Below are positions 4,140-6,028 of a DNA stretch of 6,028 nucleotides, piece by piece; the stretch's first letter is position 1, and the number at the start of each line of letters is the position of its first letter. The notes under the pieces are model-generated. The model saw only the letters and a list, made by a program, of their open reading frames with translations. It was not told the DNA's origin and did not search any database. The DNA lies in assembly GCA_900545505.1 (NCBI GenBank), contig UQZC01000098.1, forward strand, positions 1-6,028. Reading direction: 5' to 3'. The stretch is from an uncultured Collinsella sp. (GTDB taxonomy: Bacteria; Actinomycetota; Coriobacteriia; Coriobacteriales; Coriobacteriaceae). A program made the translations under genes and the position numbers.

Positions 4140-5921
4140 ATGACGATCACCGAAATCGACGAGAAGTTCATGCGCGAGGCGCTGGCGGAGGCGCGCGCCG
4201 CCGCGGCGGTGGGCGAGGTGCCCATCGGAGCCGTAGTGGTGCGCGCGGGCGAGATTGTCGCGCGGGCGCATAATCGTCGCGAGCTCGACCAGGATCCTTC
4301 GGCTCATGCCGAGTTTGCGGCCGTGTGCGCTGCAGCCCAGGCGCTTGGACGCTGGCGCCTTTCCGATTGCACGGTCTATGTGACGCTTGAGCCCTGCTGC
4401 ATGTGCGCGGGCCTTATGGTTAACGCGCGCGTGGGGCGCTGCGTGTATGGCGCGAGCGACGCCAAGGCGGGCGCGTTGGGATCCCTATACGATTTGAATG
4501 CCGACTCGCGCCTGAATCATCGGTTTAACGTGACGGCTGGGGTCCTGGCGGATGAATGCCGCGAGCTGCTGAGTAGCTGTTTTGGCGGTCTGCGCGGTGC
4601 GGGCGGCGCTGATTGCGGTTGTGGGGCCGATCTTGAAGCGCACGCCGCTCACGCCGCAGCGCTTGCAGGTGCCGGTGAGGATGCTGGCACGGAGGTTGAC
4701 TTTGGTCCTGCGTGCCGCCGGCCCCGCCGTGTGCTGCTGGCGATCGACTCCTTTAAGGGCAGCGTTTCGAGCGCGCAGGCAGAGGCGGCCGTTGCCGAAG
4801 GCGTGCGCCGTGTGTGGCCCGATGCCCAGGTGGCCGCGTTGCCGCTGGCAGATGGTGGCGAGGGGACGCTCGATGCCGTTGCTGCGTGCGGCGGTGAGAT
4901 TGTGACCTGCGATGTCGCAGGCCCCTTGGGCGACCGCGCGTCTGCCCGGATGCTGGTGGACGGCGAGCGCGAGTCCGCGGTCATCGAGATGGCCGAGGCG
5001 GCGGGTATTGGGTACTCGCCCTGTACAGAATCGGCGGCGCTTGCGGCTTCGACCTATGGCGTGGGTGAGCTCATGCTTCGCGCGGTTCGCACGGGCGCAA
5101 AGACTATCTATATTGGCTTGGGCGGCAGTGCCACCAACGACGGTGGCGCCGGCATGCTGCAGGCGCTGGGCGCGCGTATGGTCGATGATCAGGGATGCGA
5201 TGTCGCCCCCGGTCTTGCCGGCCTTGAGCAGGTGGCGAGCGTTGATTTGGCGCCAGCGCTGCAGGCTTTGGATGATGCTCGTATCGTTGTGCTTTCCGAT
5301 GTCGAGAATCCGCTCGTGGGGCGTCGAGGCGCACTGGCGGTGTTTGGCGGGCAGAAGGGCCTGCCGGCGGATGATGCCGAGGCGCTGGGCAAGTACGACA
5401 ACTGGATGGTCGGCTACGGTCGCCTGCTCGATGCTGCGATTGCCGGAGCTCGAGCCCAGGGTTTGTTGCGCACACCCGAGGGCGCACGGACATTTGGCTC
5501 GGTGCTCGGTGTGCCCGGCGCGGGCGCTGCCGGTGGCTTGGGCGCGGCGTTGCTGGCGCTCGGTGCGGAGCTGCGCTCGGGTGTAGAGACGGTGCTCGAT
5601 CTCGTGGGGTTTGACGAGCGCGTGCGCGATGTCGACCTGGTCATTACAGGCGAGGGCAATATGGATGAGCAATCCGCCGCCGGTAAGGCGCCGGTGGGCG
5701 TGGCGCGCCGTGCCAAGCGGTGTGGCAAACCGGTGATCGCTGTCGTGGGCGGTCGCGCTGACAACCTGGATGCGGTGTGTGTGCAGGGCATCGACTTGGT
5801 GCTTCCGATCTGCCGCAAGCCCATGGACCTGGAACAGGCACTCGATCCGCAAGAAGCCACAACCAACCTCATCTGCGCCGGCGAAGCAGCCGCCCAATCC
5901 TACGACCTTGGCCGTATCTAA
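4140..5921 (+). CDS. tadA: TadA tRNA adenosine deaminase fused to GlxK-type glycerate kinase
   Basis: This is a 593-aa two-domain cytoplasmic protein. Residues 1-150 are a complete TadA: the zinc and catalytic motif HAE (H56, E58) and LEPCCMCAGLMVNARVG (83-99) with zinc ligands C86 and C89, then YGASDAKAGALGSLYDL (103-119). TadA converts A34 to inosine in tRNA-Arg(ACG). Residues 151-195 form an Ala/Gly-rich linker with two close cysteines (C159, C161). Residues 196-593 are a full-length glycerate kinase of the GarK/GlxK family (PF02595 type), which makes 2-phosphoglycerate from glycerate and ATP. Its motifs are AIDSFKGS (201-208), LPLADGGEGT (234-243), GLGGSATNDGGAGMLQALG (326-344), SDVENPLVG (386-394), PGAGAAGGLG (459-468) and TGEGNMDEQSAAGKAPVGVA (503-522). 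The start ATG has AAGG (4130-4133) at 6-nt spacing. No in-frame internal start with a ribosome binding site is seen near the linker; the best codon, GTG at 4731, lacks one. The two activities are unrelated in metabolism. Domain calls are very sure, while the physiological meaning of the fusion is unknown. Confidence 0.93.
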   Translation: MTITEIDEKFMREALAEARAAAAVGEVPIGAVVVRAGEIVARAHNRRELDQDPSAHAEFAAVCAAAQALGRWRLSDCTVYVTLEPCCMCAGLMVNARVGRCVYGASDAKAGALGSLYDLNADSRLNHRFNVTAGVLADECRELLSSCFGGLRGAGGADCGCGADLEAHAAHAAALAGAGEDAGTEVDFGPACRRPRRVLLAIDSFKGSVSSAQAEAAVAEGVRRVWPDAQVAALPLADGGEGTLDAVAACGGEIVTCDVAGPLGDRASARMLVDGERESAVIEMAEAAGIGYSPCTESAALAASTYGVGELMLRAVRTGAKTIYIGLGGSATNDGGAGMLQALGARMVDDQGCDVAPGLAGLEQVASVDLAPALQALDDARIVVLSDVENPLVGRRGALAVFGGQKGLPADDAEALGKYDNWMVGYGRLLDAAIAGARAQGLLRTPEGARTFGSVLGVPGAGAAGGLGAALLALGAELRSGVETVLDLVGFDERVRDVDLVITGEGNMDEQSAAGKAPVGVARRAKRCGKPVIAVVGGRADNLDAVCVQGIDLVLPICRKPMDLEQALDPQEATTNLICAGEAAAQSYDLGRI

Positions 5922-5973
5922 AACCCATCCCCTCGATAAGTCGCGGTGAAATACGGAGCGTTTTTGCCTTTAA

Positions 5974-6028
5974 GGGGGTGCGGACGATTTCTTGGACCGC
6001 GCCTAGGCGTATCCAAGCTTCCTGCGGT
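5974..6028 (+). ncRNA. ffs: Possible 5' part of the SRP RNA gene (ffs), cut by the window edge
   Basis: After the fusion gene the sequence stops coding and becomes structured. GGTGCGG (5977-5983) can pair with CCGCGCC (5997-6003). Alternatively CTTGGA (5991-5996) can pair with TCCAAG (6012-6017) around the palindrome CGCCTAGGCG. The last bases, CTTCCTGCGGT, resemble the CUCCCGCAAC-like segment of small bacterial 4.5S RNAs. In Bacillus subtilis, tadA is followed by the SRP RNA gene and dnaX, and the same order here would place ffs at this spot. The diagnostic GGUCAGGUCCGGAAGGAAGCAG core would lie beyond the window, so this stays tentative. It could instead be ordinary intergenic hairpin DNA. 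Confidence 0.35.

Noticed and set aside
4731..4733. Internal GTG start that would give a separate glycerate kinase
   Set aside because: No ribosome binding site lies upstream at a usable distance. The GGAGG near 4692 is more than 30 nt away, and there is no stop codon ending the TadA part.
4485..5897. Minus-strand open frame of 470 codons opposite the fusion gene
   Set aside because: It is a long shadow frame typical of GC-rich DNA; the plus strand encodes all glycerate kinase motifs in order.

Overview
The window is a G+C-rich, densely coded stretch of bacterial chromosome. Gene content, strong G/C codon preference and protein flavour fit a gut coriobacterium (Actinomycetota), most likely Collinsella or a close relative. 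That assignment is inferred from sequence style, not from a search. All five recognisable protein genes and the tRNA look like housekeeping or core functions. There is no CRISPR array, insertion sequence or phage gene.

Layout, left to right. (1) A DedA-family membrane protein (185-823, +) with its own promoter and a strong intrinsic terminator. (2) A branched-chain amino acid aminotransferase, ilvE (1122-2174, +), behind a leader of about 150 nt that holds a possible leaderless upstream ORF overlapping the ilvE start. (3) A convergent intergenic region of 474 bp (2175-2648). It holds a roughly 115-nt nested imperfect hairpin ending in T6 after ilvE, a strong terminator for the opposing lemA gene, and between them a pair of inverted 21-bp motifs matching at 19 positions. 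Each motif lies about 25 nt beyond a terminator T-tract. (4) A LemA-family membrane protein (2649-3200, -), divergent from (5) a TetR/AcrR-family regulator (3412-3996, +). The shared 211-bp spacer contains two operator-like inverted repeats. (6) A tRNA-Ser(UGA) (3999-4088, -) whose CCA end is 2 nt from the tetR stop codon. (7) A 593-aa fusion of tRNA adenosine deaminase TadA with a GlxK-type glycerate kinase (4140-5921, +). (8) At the right edge, a structured non-coding stretch that may be the 5' half of the SRP RNA gene, suggested mainly by the tRNA-Ser / tadA / SRP RNA order known from Bacillus.

The most unusual item is the in-frame TadA-glycerate kinase fusion. It joins a complete tRNA-modification enzyme to a complete central-carbon kinase through a linker of about 45 residues, with no convincing internal start. 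The second is the symmetrical non-coding architecture between ilvE and lemA, which looks like a dispersed, terminator-associated repeat family. No multi-gene novel system is evident.
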